From: Jeotgalibacillus aurantiacus
GTDB lineage: Bacteria; Bacillota; Bacilli; Bacillales; Jeotgalibacillaceae
Reading direction: 5' to 3'
Length of the DNA: 64,000 nt
Assembly: GCF_020595125.1 (NCBI RefSeq)
Contig: NZ_JACNMS010000001.1
Location: 558,001-622,000 of the forward strand
The position numbers and the translations under genes were made by a program. Below, in pieces: positions 1 through 7,412 of this stretch (within the stretch, counting starts at the first letter, position 1; the number at the start of each line of letters is the position of its first letter). The notes beneath the pieces were generated by a model that saw nothing but the letters and a program-made list of their open reading frames with translations, had not been told where the DNA came from and did not search any database.

Positions 1-95
1 ACCTCCTCGGCTTTCTCACGATCCTTCCCGACCGGCTTAAACCAGTCGTCCGGAATTTGTTTTTTATGTGTGTCCTGAGAAGATACTTGTCTCAT
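1..95 (-). CDS. dppC: Dipeptide/oligopeptide ABC transporter permease, N-terminal fragment
   Basis: Only the first 31 codons are inside the window; the gene runs off the left edge. The ATG at 95-93 is preceded by GGGAGGAGAG, which lies inside the end of the upstream permease gene, so only 2 bp separate the two. The visible N-terminus has a QIPDDWFKPV segment followed by charged residues, as in the cytoplasmic N-terminus of OppC/DppC proteins. It follows dppA and dppB in the same direction, which fits the second inner-membrane permease of a peptide importer. The assignment to DppC rather than OppC rests on this context. Confidence 0.75.
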   Translation of the reverse strand, partial: MRQVSSQDTHKKQIPDDWFKPVGKDREKAEE

Positions 96-97
96 TC

Positions 98-1030
98 CTA
101 CTCTCCTCCCTTCTTCGCCAGCTTGATTCGAGGATCAAGCAGCGTATATGCTACGTCAACAAGGAAGAGCATAAAGACCAGAATGGAACTGTAAAACACT
201 GTCGTGCCCATAATGACCGGATAGTCACGATTATTAATGCTGTCAACGAAATACTTGCCCATGCCCGGTATTGCAAAAATCTTTTCAATGACAAAGGTTC
301 CTGTTAAAATTCCTGCAAGTAATGTACCTAAAATCGTTACGACAGGGAGCATGGCATTTTTCAGTGCATGCTTGACGACAATCTTAAATGGTGTCAACCC
401 TTTGGCACGCGCCATTTTTATGTAATCCTGCGTTAAGACCTCGAGCATGCTGGAACGCGTCAGACGGGCAATAATCGCCATTGGTCCCGTAGCCAGGGCA
501 ATGACCGGTAGAACCATATGCATCGGACTGGACCACGTGGCAGCCGGGAGTATCTGCCAGTTTACTGCAAACTGCTGAATCACAAGTGTTGCCAGTACAA
601 AGTTCGGGATGGAGATACCCAGCACAGCGAGCGTCATCGCCATATAATCGACAATGCCGTTGTGCTTTAGTGCGGCAATGATCCCTAACGTAATACCTGA
701 CACAAGCGCAACCAGCACCGTCACGATCCCGAGTTCAAATGAAATTGGAAAGCCGCGTCCAAGCAGATCATTGACCGTCTGATCAGGGTTCTTGATAGAT
801 GGTCCGAAATCAAAGGTTGCGATACTCTTCAGGTAAACGCCGTATTGTACATACCAGGGCTGATCAAGACCAAAATGAGCCTCCAGGTTCGCCTGAACCG
901 CTTCACTCGTTCCACGGTCCTGATTAAACGGTGAACCCGGAATGCCTTTCATGAGGAAGAAGGTCAGCGTTGCAATCACCAGCACCGTGATGATCATGAT
1001 AAAAAACCGTTTAACAATATATGTAGTCAA
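98..1030 (-). CDS. dppB: Dipeptide ABC transporter permease DppB
   Basis: A 310-residue integral membrane protein of the DppB/OppB family. It forms one of the two transmembrane subunits of a peptide importer. The N-terminus is the typical first helix (YIVKRFFIMIITVLVIATLTFFL) followed by the extracellular loop. The ABC-permease EAA loop is visible around residues 205-225 (ARAKGLTPFKIVVKHALKNA), where the ATPase docks. The start is TTG at 1030-1028, with AGGGGG about 8 nt upstream; no better ATG exists. It lies 12 bp after dppA and 2 bp before dppC, so the genes are one operon. Confidence 0.9.
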   Translation of the reverse strand: MTTYIVKRFFIMIITVLVIATLTFFLMKGIPGSPFNQDRGTSEAVQANLEAHFGLDQPWYVQYGVYLKSIATFDFGPSIKNPDQTVNDLLGRGFPISFELGIVTVLVALVSGITLGIIAALKHNGIVDYMAMTLAVLGISIPNFVLATLVIQQFAVNWQILPAATWSSPMHMVLPVIALATGPMAIIARLTRSSMLEVLTQDYIKMARAKGLTPFKIVVKHALKNAMLPVVTILGTLLAGILTGTFVIEKIFAIPGMGKYFVDSINNRDYPVIMGTTVFYSSILVFMLFLVDVAYTLLDPRIKLAKKGGE

Positions 1031-1042
1031 TGACTGATCCCC

Positions 1043-1867
1043 CTAACAAAATGTTGTACGCATCGCAAGCTCTGTCATGACCAGCATCGCCTGATACGCT
1101 TCTAAGATGTTTTTCGCTTCGTATGACACGATGCAGGTCCCCGGCTCAAGCACGGTCCCAGGCATTAAAGCTGCCCATTCCGCCTCACCATAATTGGTAA
1201 ACTCAATTTTCAGCACCGGAGCATCTGACGCAGTGACAGGCTGAACGGATTGGCGTGCTGATAACGCCTCCCCCGTTGCGAGCTTTAACTTTTCCCGAGC
1301 CTTTGCCGGCGTCAGGCTTTTAACAGATGACCTTGAGATTGTTTCTTTTACTGCGACCGTTTTAACGTTCTTAATCAGCTTATGCGCCTCTTCAGCTGCA
1401 CAGTCATCCCCTGCTACCATCACAACCGGAACTCCATAATGACCGGCTACCATCGCATTAAACCCAAGCTCTCCAATCAGGTGGTTATCAATCCACATAT
1501 TGCGCACACCCCAGGTCATCGCGTGCGACATCACACCCTTTTGCCCCGCTCGTGCATGATAGCCAACAAAAATAGCCGCATCGAAGTCCGCGGTAAGTCC
1601 CTGGACCATTGAAAACGGCTTAACATCTCCGGTGATCAGCTGCGCTTCCTGGTGTAGTTCCTCAATGATGATGTTATTCATTTTTGAGTGAGAATCGTTA
1701 ACAACTACCTCAGTGGCTCCCGCTTCAAAAGCTGCTTCAATGACGGCATTTGCTTCGCGCGTCATGATCATTCGTCCACGTTCATAGTTTTTTTCATTTG
1801 AACTCACGTATGTATAATCTGGAAGGCCTGTGATTCCTTCCATGTCCACAGACAAATAAACCTTCAT
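1043..1867 (-). CDS. dppA: D-aminopeptidase DppA (M55 family)
   Basis: Zinc-dependent D-aminopeptidase that releases N-terminal D-amino acids such as D-Ala from small peptides; in B. subtilis it is the first gene of the dpp operon. With the start at 1867 the protein is 274 residues and begins MKVYLSVDMEG, placing the zinc ligands Asp8 and Glu10 exactly as in B. subtilis DppA. The further conserved NDSHSKMNN and GYHARAG...GVMSHAM segments carry the remaining ligand and catalytic histidines. An in-frame ATG two codons upstream (1873) sits too close to the AAGGGG ribosome site, so 1867 is preferred. The gene suggests peptide or cell-wall peptide use as nutrients. A partial CodY-like half site (AATTTTCA) near 1921 is too weak to claim. 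Confidence 0.93.
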   Translation of the reverse strand: MKVYLSVDMEGITGLPDYTYVSSNEKNYERGRMIMTREANAVIEAAFEAGATEVVVNDSHSKMNNIIIEELHQEAQLITGDVKPFSMVQGLTADFDAAIFVGYHARAGQKGVMSHAMTWGVRNMWIDNHLIGELGFNAMVAGHYGVPVVMVAGDDCAAEEAHKLIKNVKTVAVKETISRSSVKSLTPAKAREKLKLATGEALSARQSVQPVTASDAPVLKIEFTNYGEAEWAALMPGTVLEPGTCIVSYEAKNILEAYQAMLVMTELAMRTTFC

Positions 1868-2131
1868 CCCCATAATCCCCTTTTCTTCTCTCTCTTTCTA
1901 ATAAACAGGACAACTATCATAATTTTCAAACTACTATAGCAAAATAATCATGATCTATCAAATGAAGGAAGGACTGTTTTTAGTTGGTACAGATGGGTTC
2001 TGAAGGAATGGATGATGGCTCGAAACAGCGATAAATCAACTATTTCGGGTAGGAAAATAGTTTGGTAAATGAATGCAGAAAAAATTTATTTTTATGTTGA
2101 ATGAGAGGATATTTATTCATCTGATTTTATA
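1868..2131. other. Spacer upstream of dppA; no gene seen
   Basis: This AT-rich spacer lies between dppA and the terminator of the cation antiporter gene. Both flanking genes read leftward, so it should hold the dpp promoter. I found no convincing gene, phased repeat or palindrome. The stretch AATTTTCAAACTACT near 1921 matches only the first half of a CodY-box-like sequence. Confidence 0.4.
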
Positions 2132-2175
2132 CAAAAAGCCGAACAACCCAATAAGAACATAGGGTGTCCGGCTTT
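2132..2175 (-). terminator. Rho-independent terminator of the cation antiporter gene
   Basis: On the minus strand, right after the stop at 2178, AAAGCCGGACACCC pairs with GGGTTGTTCGGCTTT and is followed by TTTTTG. Confidence 0.85.
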
Positions 2176-2177
2176 CC

Positions 2178-3179
2178 TCAACTGTTAATGAAAATCAGGT
2201 ATGAAGTTGTAAAGTAAACAATGACGATCAGGATGGACGGGAGCATATATTTAAGCGAGGACGTTGCCTTCTTCATCAGAACAGCCCATATTGCAATGAC
2301 TGACAGAATCGTCACACCCACAGCAGTCAGCAGATGCGAGTCGGATACAGAAGCAATGATCGCACCTTCGCGGTAAATCACGTCCGAACCGGCAAGGATG
2401 AGCATGTTAAAAATATTACTTCCGAGAATGGAGCCCATGGCAAGATTGATATTTTTCAGTCTTAGCGCTACGAACACAGACACTGCCTCTGGAAGTGAGG
2501 TTGTTGCCGCTACAAGAAAGCTTCCGATAAAACTTGAACCCAGTCCGGTGATCACGGCGATCTGATCACCCATAATCGATAACACAGTTCCCGCACCCAT
2601 GATCACGATCGCAGCGATAATAAAACCGATCACAGCATGCCTTACAGTCATCGTGAAATTAGAGGCAGTCTTATCAATCGGCTCGTGTGACTCAACCGCT
2701 TCAACTGTCTGATTGCTTTTTGAAATGCGGCCGATGACCACAATCCCAACAACGTAAATAATGGCAATCAGCAGCGAATCAAGGCCGATGCCCAGAATCG
2801 TAAAATCAAGACGCAGAATTAAGGCGGCCATGACCAGCAAGGTTAACAGTAAACCGAGACCCGCTGTATATAAGTGATCGTTACTTGCCTGCAGGAAAAG
2901 CTTTCTCTTCCGGTAATACAAGTCAAAGCAGGCAAGGATAAAGACGTTAAATAAGTTTGAACCAAGTACATTTCCAATCGCAATATCATTATTTCCGATC
3001 AGCACCGCTGAAAGGCTCGTCGTCACCTCAGGCAGCGATGTTGCCCCGGCAAGCAGAAGCGTACCGACAAGCAGCCCGCCCATTGCGGTTTTCGTGCTAA
3101 TCACATCAGCGTAGGAAGAAAGCTTCATCGCCGCATAAACCGTTACAACAGCCGCCAGCAAAAACCAGACGAATACCAT
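2178..3179 (-). CDS. CaCA-family Na+(K+)/Ca2+ or cation antiporter
   Basis: A 333-residue membrane antiporter made of two homologous halves. Each half carries the alpha-repeat signature: GATSLPEVTTSLSAV with GNVLGSNLFN in the first, and AATTSLPEAVSVFVA with GSILGSNIFN in the second. These acidic and asparagine residues form the cation site in NCX-type exchangers. About ten membrane helices are visible, with a short charged loop near residues 155-175. The family extrudes Ca2+ in exchange for Na+ or H+; the exact ion cannot be read from sequence. The ATG at 3179 has GAGGGAGTG upstream. It is a single gene with its own terminator, next to the mpfA-like divalent cation transporters. Confidence 0.85.
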   Translation of the reverse strand: MVFVWFLLAAVVTVYAAMKLSSYADVISTKTAMGGLLVGTLLLAGATSLPEVTTSLSAVLIGNNDIAIGNVLGSNLFNVFILACFDLYYRKRKLFLQASNDHLYTAGLGLLLTLLVMAALILRLDFTILGIGLDSLLIAIIYVVGIVVIGRISKSNQTVEAVESHEPIDKTASNFTMTVRHAVIGFIIAAIVIMGAGTVLSIMGDQIAVITGLGSSFIGSFLVAATTSLPEAVSVFVALRLKNINLAMGSILGSNIFNMLILAGSDVIYREGAIIASVSDSHLLTAVGVTILSVIAIWAVLMKKATSSLKYMLPSILIVIVYFTTSYLIFINS

Positions 3180-3256
3180 TATGTATTCACTCCCTCAAAG
3201 AGATTAAGAATAAACCCGTATGATTTATTCTCCCCAATATCTTTTACTTCGAAACC

Positions 3257-3291
3257 AAATCAGACTGCCTGACGAATCGGCAGTCTGATTT
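3257..3291 (-). terminator. Terminator after the CorC/HlyC-type gene
   Basis: A perfect 13-bp inverted repeat (AAATCAGACTGCC / GGCAGTCTGATTT) directly follows the stop codon at 3292. The T-tract on the minus strand is short. Confidence 0.7.
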
Positions 3292-4623
3292 TTACACTTC
3301 TTCAGAAGCAGCGTCATGTTCTTCTTTTTCAACTTTGATGTGAACTCTTTCGATACGGTTCTCTGAAACCTCAAGCACCTTGAAAACTGTGTTTTTGTAT
3401 TTAAATATCGGCTTCTCATGGTCAGCAGGAATATAACCCAGCTCATGAATCATAAATCCGCTGATTGTATCGAGATCCTTTGATGGAAGACTGACATGAA
3501 TGATCTCCTCCAGCTCCCAAAGGCGGAAGGTTCCTTCAGCCTCGTATTCACCAGGTGCCAGCTCAGTAATTTCCTGTTCAGAAAAACCAGGTTCAAGGCT
3601 CTCACTGAGAATTTCTCCAACAATCTCTTCAATGACATCCTCAATCGTGATTAAGCCCTCCGTACCGCCATATTCATCAATCACGATGGCGATATGTGTG
3701 TTACTTTTTTGCATAGAAGCAAATAATACGTCAATCGGCTGGGATTCTAAAACGAAAAATGGCTTACGGATGACATTTTTTAAATGAAACGGTTCGTCAC
3801 GGCCCACATACTGAAAAAGATCCTTCGCGTGTAGCACTCCGACAATTTTATCAATTTCCCCCTCATATATAGGGAAACGCGTGTAACGCTCTTTATTAAC
3901 AAGAGTCAGCACGTCTTCAAACGACGCATCAATCGGCAGTGCAGACATATCCCGGCGGTGCGTAATAATATCTGAAGCAATTTTATCGTTAAATTCGAAG
4001 ATATTATTGATCATTGTTTTTTCTTCGGGATTGATAGTGCCTCTTTCACGTCCCACATCTACAAGCATCCGGATATCTTCTTCTGTAGCTTCTTCATTTT
4101 TAGCATTCGGATCCACCCCGAACAGGCGGACTACCGTGTTAGTAGACCATGTCAAAATCTTTACTACCGGTGCACTCACCTTTGCTAAAAAGGATAAAGG
4201 GCCGGCTGCAACATTAGAAATCGCTTCTGCTTTTTGCAGTGCCAGATGTTTTGGAACCAGCTCCCCAAACACCAGCGTGAAATAAGATAGGATAATCGTG
4301 ATCGCTACGACTGAGATCGTATTTAATACACCGAGTGATAACGGAACACCGAGATCCACAAGACTTTCAGCTAACGGCCCCGCAAAAAAATCAGCAGCAA
4401 AGGCACTCGATAAAAATCCGGCCAGTGTAATACCGATCTGAATCGTACTTAGGAAAAGACTCGGCTGAGAAATCAAATTGTAGAGTGTTTTTGCTTTTGC
4501 ATCTCCATTATCAGCTGCTCTTTTTACCTTGTTATCATTCAGGTTAACAAGCGCCAGCTCAGATGCAGCAAAAAAGGCATTAATAATAATCAGAACGACG
4601 AGTGTAATCAAGGCGACGGTCAA
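3292..4623 (-). CDS. CNNM/CorC-HlyC family transporter (DUF21, CBS pair, CorC_HlyC)
   Basis: A 443-residue membrane protein with a DUF21 (CNNM) transmembrane domain at about 1-190, a pair of CBS domains at about 205-330, including the DEYGGTEGLITIEDVIEEIVGEI signature, and a C-terminal CorC_HlyC domain at about 345-430. Proteins of this class export or balance Mg2+ and related divalent cations. The start is TTG at 4623 with GGAGGAG upstream; no ATG fits. It is a paralogue of the next gene, 40 bp away in the same direction, so the two probably share the MerR-led operon. Old annotations call these 'hemolysin'; there is no sequence reason to expect a toxin. Confidence 0.88.
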   Translation of the reverse strand: MTVALITLVVLIIINAFFAASELALVNLNDNKVKRAADNGDAKAKTLYNLISQPSLFLSTIQIGITLAGFLSSAFAADFFAGPLAESLVDLGVPLSLGVLNTISVVAITIILSYFTLVFGELVPKHLALQKAEAISNVAAGPLSFLAKVSAPVVKILTWSTNTVVRLFGVDPNAKNEEATEEDIRMLVDVGRERGTINPEEKTMINNIFEFNDKIASDIITHRRDMSALPIDASFEDVLTLVNKERYTRFPIYEGEIDKIVGVLHAKDLFQYVGRDEPFHLKNVIRKPFFVLESQPIDVLFASMQKSNTHIAIVIDEYGGTEGLITIEDVIEEIVGEILSESLEPGFSEQEITELAPGEYEAEGTFRLWELEEIIHVSLPSKDLDTISGFMIHELGYIPADHEKPIFKYKNTVFKVLEVSENRIERVHIKVEKEEHDAASEEV

Positions 4624-4663
4624 TGCTTAACTCCTCCATGAATATCATTTTGATGAATCACTT

Positions 4664-5974
4664 TTACTGTGCCTGCTTCAAAACTTGCAATTCGACAACG
4701 AGAATCTGATGGTTATCCATTTCTTTTACCGTCCACTTATGTTCTTCATCATTCAGCACGGTCGTTCCTTCCGTAATATCATCCTGATGATGCTGAAGCC
4801 AGCCAGCAATGGTATCCACTTCTTCTCCGTTCTCAAACTCAATGCCAAATCTTTCTTCCAGGTCCTCAAGTAATACGCGTCCATTAATCGCATAAGTCAG
4901 CTCGGCGGTTTCTTCGATATCTGAACGTTCATCTTCATCGAATTCATCGCGAATCTCACCGACGATTTCTTCCAAAATGTCTTCAAGTGTTAATAGTCCG
5001 GAGGTTCCGCCATATTCATCAATCACCAGTGCCATATGGACTCTCTCAAGCTGCATTTTGAGCATCGCATCCTGAAGAGAAGTCTGTTCATTGATCAGTA
5101 CAATATTGTGGAGCCCATTTTCGAGTTTGTATTGACGGTCTTTTACCACACTCGTCAGCAACTCTTTTACATTAACAAACCCGACGATGTGATCTTTATC
5201 GTAGTCCTGTGTCACAGGAAATCTCGTATATTGATGCTCATCAATCAGGCTTAAAATCTCATCTACACCCATGGAAAGATCAAGTGTCTCCATTTGTACA
5301 CGTGGAACCATAATGTCCTTTGCTACTCTTTCATCAAAAGCAAAGATATTTTCCATAAATGAGAGCTCTGTCTCATTTATCTCCCCGCTCTGAAAGCTTT
5401 GCGTCATAATAATTTTCAATTCTTCTTCCGAATGGGCCTGCTCATGTCCTGCAGGCTGCACGCCAAATGCGCGAAGCAAAAGTCTGGCAGAACCATTCAA
5501 AGTCCAAATGGCAGGAAACATGATTTTTCCGAACCAGTATAGCGGTCTCGCTAAAAGCAGTGTCATCTTCTCAGCAAATTGAATCGCCAGTGTCTTTGGT
5601 GCAAGCTCACCAATCACAACGTGTAAAAACGTCACCAATGCAAAAGCTACTGCAAAGCTGACAATCGTTGAAAGAGAGTCCGGAAAACCAAAACTGTCAA
5701 ACACGGGATGCAATATCTTTTCAACAGTTGGTTCACCTAACCACCCGAGACCAAGTGCTGTCACCGTAATACCGAGCTGACAGGCTGATAAATAATAGTC
5801 CAGATCCGTGACCAGTCTTTTAACGATTGGTGCTGTTTTATTTCCTTCCGCAATCAGCTGATCGACACGGGACATTCTCACTTTGACAACCGCAAATTCC
5901 GAGCCCACAAAAAAGGCCGTTAATCCTATCAATACTGCCACTAGAACAAGGTTAAGAATCAATATACTGTCCAA
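4664..5974 (-). CDS. mpfA: MpfA/YhdP-like Mg2+ efflux family protein
   Basis: The same architecture as its downstream paralogue: DUF21 membrane domain (about 1-190), CBS pair with DEYGGTSGLLTLEDILEEIVGEI, and an acidic CorC_HlyC tail. It resembles B. subtilis YhdP (MpfA), which is implicated in Mg2+ efflux and also sits beside a MerR gene (yhdQ). A GTG at 6001 is in frame, but its G overlaps the GGAGG ribosome site. A TTG at 5974 has AGGGGA at good spacing and gives a YhdP-like N-terminus, so 5974 is chosen; 6001 stays possible. A CCCCTTTTTCAGGGG hairpin lies between the two candidate starts. Confidence 0.82.
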   Translation of the reverse strand: MDSILILNLVLVAVLIGLTAFFVGSEFAVVKVRMSRVDQLIAEGNKTAPIVKRLVTDLDYYLSACQLGITVTALGLGWLGEPTVEKILHPVFDSFGFPDSLSTIVSFAVAFALVTFLHVVIGELAPKTLAIQFAEKMTLLLARPLYWFGKIMFPAIWTLNGSARLLLRAFGVQPAGHEQAHSEEELKIIMTQSFQSGEINETELSFMENIFAFDERVAKDIMVPRVQMETLDLSMGVDEILSLIDEHQYTRFPVTQDYDKDHIVGFVNVKELLTSVVKDRQYKLENGLHNIVLINEQTSLQDAMLKMQLERVHMALVIDEYGGTSGLLTLEDILEEIVGEIRDEFDEDERSDIEETAELTYAINGRVLLEDLEERFGIEFENGEEVDTIAGWLQHHQDDITEGTTVLNDEEHKWTVKEMDNHQILVVELQVLKQAQ

Positions 5975-6013
5975 TAAGTTCCCCTGAAAAAGGGGATTCA
6001 CCTCCGAAATTTT

Positions 6014-6406
6014 TCAACTTAACAGAGTCGTGATCATTTGCAAAACAGGGACCATCTTCAACTGGATTTCCTGCGCAGCATAGCGTCTCTCTTCTGGAGA
6101 TGCATGCTCTAGCTCAGATTGAAGTGATGCCAGTTTTGATTGCAAATGCTCAAGCTCTTCATTCACTTCGTTTAACTTTGGAGCTGTTGCCTTCTCTTCT
6201 TTGCAAGCCATGATTTTTTTAATTTCCTGTAAAGTCATTCTGGCCTCTTTCAGCTTCTGTATGTGTTCAATTTTATCCAGAACGGATTCCGGATATAATC
6301 TGTAGTTTGCTTCAGAGCGCGAATAAGATAAGAGCCCCATCTGTGTATAGTAATCAATCGTCCGGGTTGAAAGTCCACTGCGCTTTGCAACCGTTCCGAT
6401 TCGTAT
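6014..6406 (-). CDS. MerR-family regulator (YhdQ/CueR-like) with no canonical start codon
   Basis: The reading frame encodes RIGTVAKRSGLSTRTIDYYTQMGLL, a complete MerR winged-helix N-terminus, then a coiled-coil dimerisation helix (about 75-115). The first ATG (6340) would delete the helix-turn-helix. In-frame codons between the upstream stop and 6340 contain no ATG, GTG or TTG. The best start by homology and by the GGAAGGAG site is ATA at 6406 (or ATC at 6400). A five-codon ORF (ATG 6420 to TAA 6406) ends on the first base of that ATA, suggesting translational coupling. It precedes mpfA and resembles B. subtilis yhdQ. A frameshift or sequence error is the alternative. Confidence 0.72.
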   Translation of the reverse strand: MRIGTVAKRSGLSTRTIDYYTQMGLLSYSRSEANYRLYPESVLDKIEHIQKLKEARMTLQEIKKIMACKEEKATAPKLNEVNEELEHLQSKLASLQSELEHASPEERRYAAQEIQLKMVPVLQMITTLLS

Positions 6407-6420
6407 TAGCTCCTTCCCAT
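6406..6420 (-). other. Five-codon leader ORF overlapping the presumed MerR start
   Basis: ATGGGAAGGAGCTAA reads as MGRS followed by stop, with GAGAGGAAG 8 nt upstream. Its last base is the first base of the in-frame ATA codon of the MerR gene, and it contains the GGAAGGAG that would serve that start. This is a possible reinitiation device, seen in sequence only. Confidence 0.4.
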
Positions 6421-6455
6421 CGAACCATCTTCCTCTCTTTTATCAAATTAAGAAA

Positions 6456-6484
6456 ACTATACAGTATAACGTGCTGCTTTACAA
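6456..6484 (-). promoter_or_regulatory. Promoter with small palindrome before the MerR gene
   Basis: On the minus strand TTGTAA and TATAGT are 17 bp apart. The palindrome TATACAGTATA (6458-6468) covers the -10 box and could be the autoregulatory operator. The 17-bp spacing is shorter than the 19-20 bp typical of MerR-activated promoters, so repression is as likely as activation. Confidence 0.5.
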
Positions 6485-6504
6485 TCGAATTGTTTGTAAA
6501 CATT

Positions 6505-6536
6505 AAAAAACTGCAGGAGATATAACCCTGCAGTTT
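6505..6536 (-). terminator. Terminator of the isomerase-like gene
   Basis: On the minus strand AAAACTGCAGG pairs with CCTGCAGTTTT around a short loop, ending in TTTTTTA. Confidence 0.85.
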
Positions 6537-6544
6537 TCCATCAA

Positions 6545-7291
6545 TTATAACCAGCCCTTCACAACCGCAGCACTTGGCTGCACTTCATCAACCGGTTCTC
6601 CGTCAAAATGCTCCTGCTCAACGACAAGCCAGTCTAATTGCACGGCACCTGCATACGATTGAAGAGGCAGTGAGCCTTTACCGACTGCCGCAGTCCGCGT
6701 TTCCCCTTCTCTTTTTTCAAGATCTTTCAGGTGAATAGAGAAAATCCGGCCGCGCAGGCGTTCGAGTAAATCATATGTATTCACACCCGAATACTCCGTC
6801 CAATACACATCGATCTCGAAATAAACAGGATGGTCAGTGGTATGCTTCTCAAGGATCTCCCATCCGGTACGTCCATCTTCAAGCTTCGCAAACTCGAAAT
6901 CATGGTGATGATAACCAACTCTGATGCCTTCTTTTTCAGCTGCCTGTGAAGCCTCGTTTAACAGCCTGGCTGCCTCTTCATACTTGTCGGCAGTGCGCCA
7001 GTCTTCATCTAAATATGGCATGATTAGTTTCGTATTTCCAATCTCCTTGGAGAACGTAATCCATTTCTTAAATTTTTCAGGGTCCTGGAAGTTTTCCACA
7101 GGAACATGAATACCGGCAGGCTTCAGGTTATTTTCATAGAATAATTCATTCCACCGGTTACTCGTTAATCCATAGTCACCTGCAAGCTGCACACCTTCGT
7201 ACCCTGCTTTGCTAAGCTGTTTTAACGTCCCTTCAAGATTCTCTTCCATCGCTTCTTTAACAGACCATAATTGAATCGCCACTTTTGACAT
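6545..7291 (-). CDS. Sugar phosphate isomerase/epimerase-like TIM-barrel protein
   Basis: A 248-residue protein of the AP-endonuclease-2/xylose-isomerase-like TIM-barrel family. It begins VAIQLWSVKEAMEENLEGTLKQLSKAGYEGVQLAG, the usual first strand and helix. Metal-site candidates are the HHHDFEF segment (about 135-142), YFEIDVYW (about 165) and the IHLKD motif (about 198) near the barrel end. Family members isomerise or epimerise sugars and inositols, but the substrate cannot be named here. The start at 7291 has AAAAGGAGGCGG at good spacing; a longer in-frame start at 7315 lacks a site. It is a single gene with its own terminator. Confidence 0.75.
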   Translation of the reverse strand: MSKVAIQLWSVKEAMEENLEGTLKQLSKAGYEGVQLAGDYGLTSNRWNELFYENNLKPAGIHVPVENFQDPEKFKKWITFSKEIGNTKLIMPYLDEDWRTADKYEEAARLLNEASQAAEKEGIRVGYHHHDFEFAKLEDGRTGWEILEKHTTDHPVYFEIDVYWTEYSGVNTYDLLERLRGRIFSIHLKDLEKREGETRTAAVGKGSLPLQSYAGAVQLDWLVVEQEHFDGEPVDEVQPSAAVVKGWL

Positions 7292-7412
7292 AAAAATCCG
7301 CCTCCTTTTCCACAAGCGTACGCTGAAAACCTTTTCAAATCAATTGTGTAACTTTATCTGTTACTTGTTCGTCATATTTATAACAAATCATTCCAACAGG
7401 AGGATCTTAATA

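Noticed and set aside
1921-1940. CodY box upstream of dppA
   Set aside because: Only the first half of the AATTTTCWGAAAATT consensus matches.
3292-5974. Haemolysin toxins
   Set aside because: DUF21-CBS-CorC proteins are ion transporters; the name comes from an old annotation.
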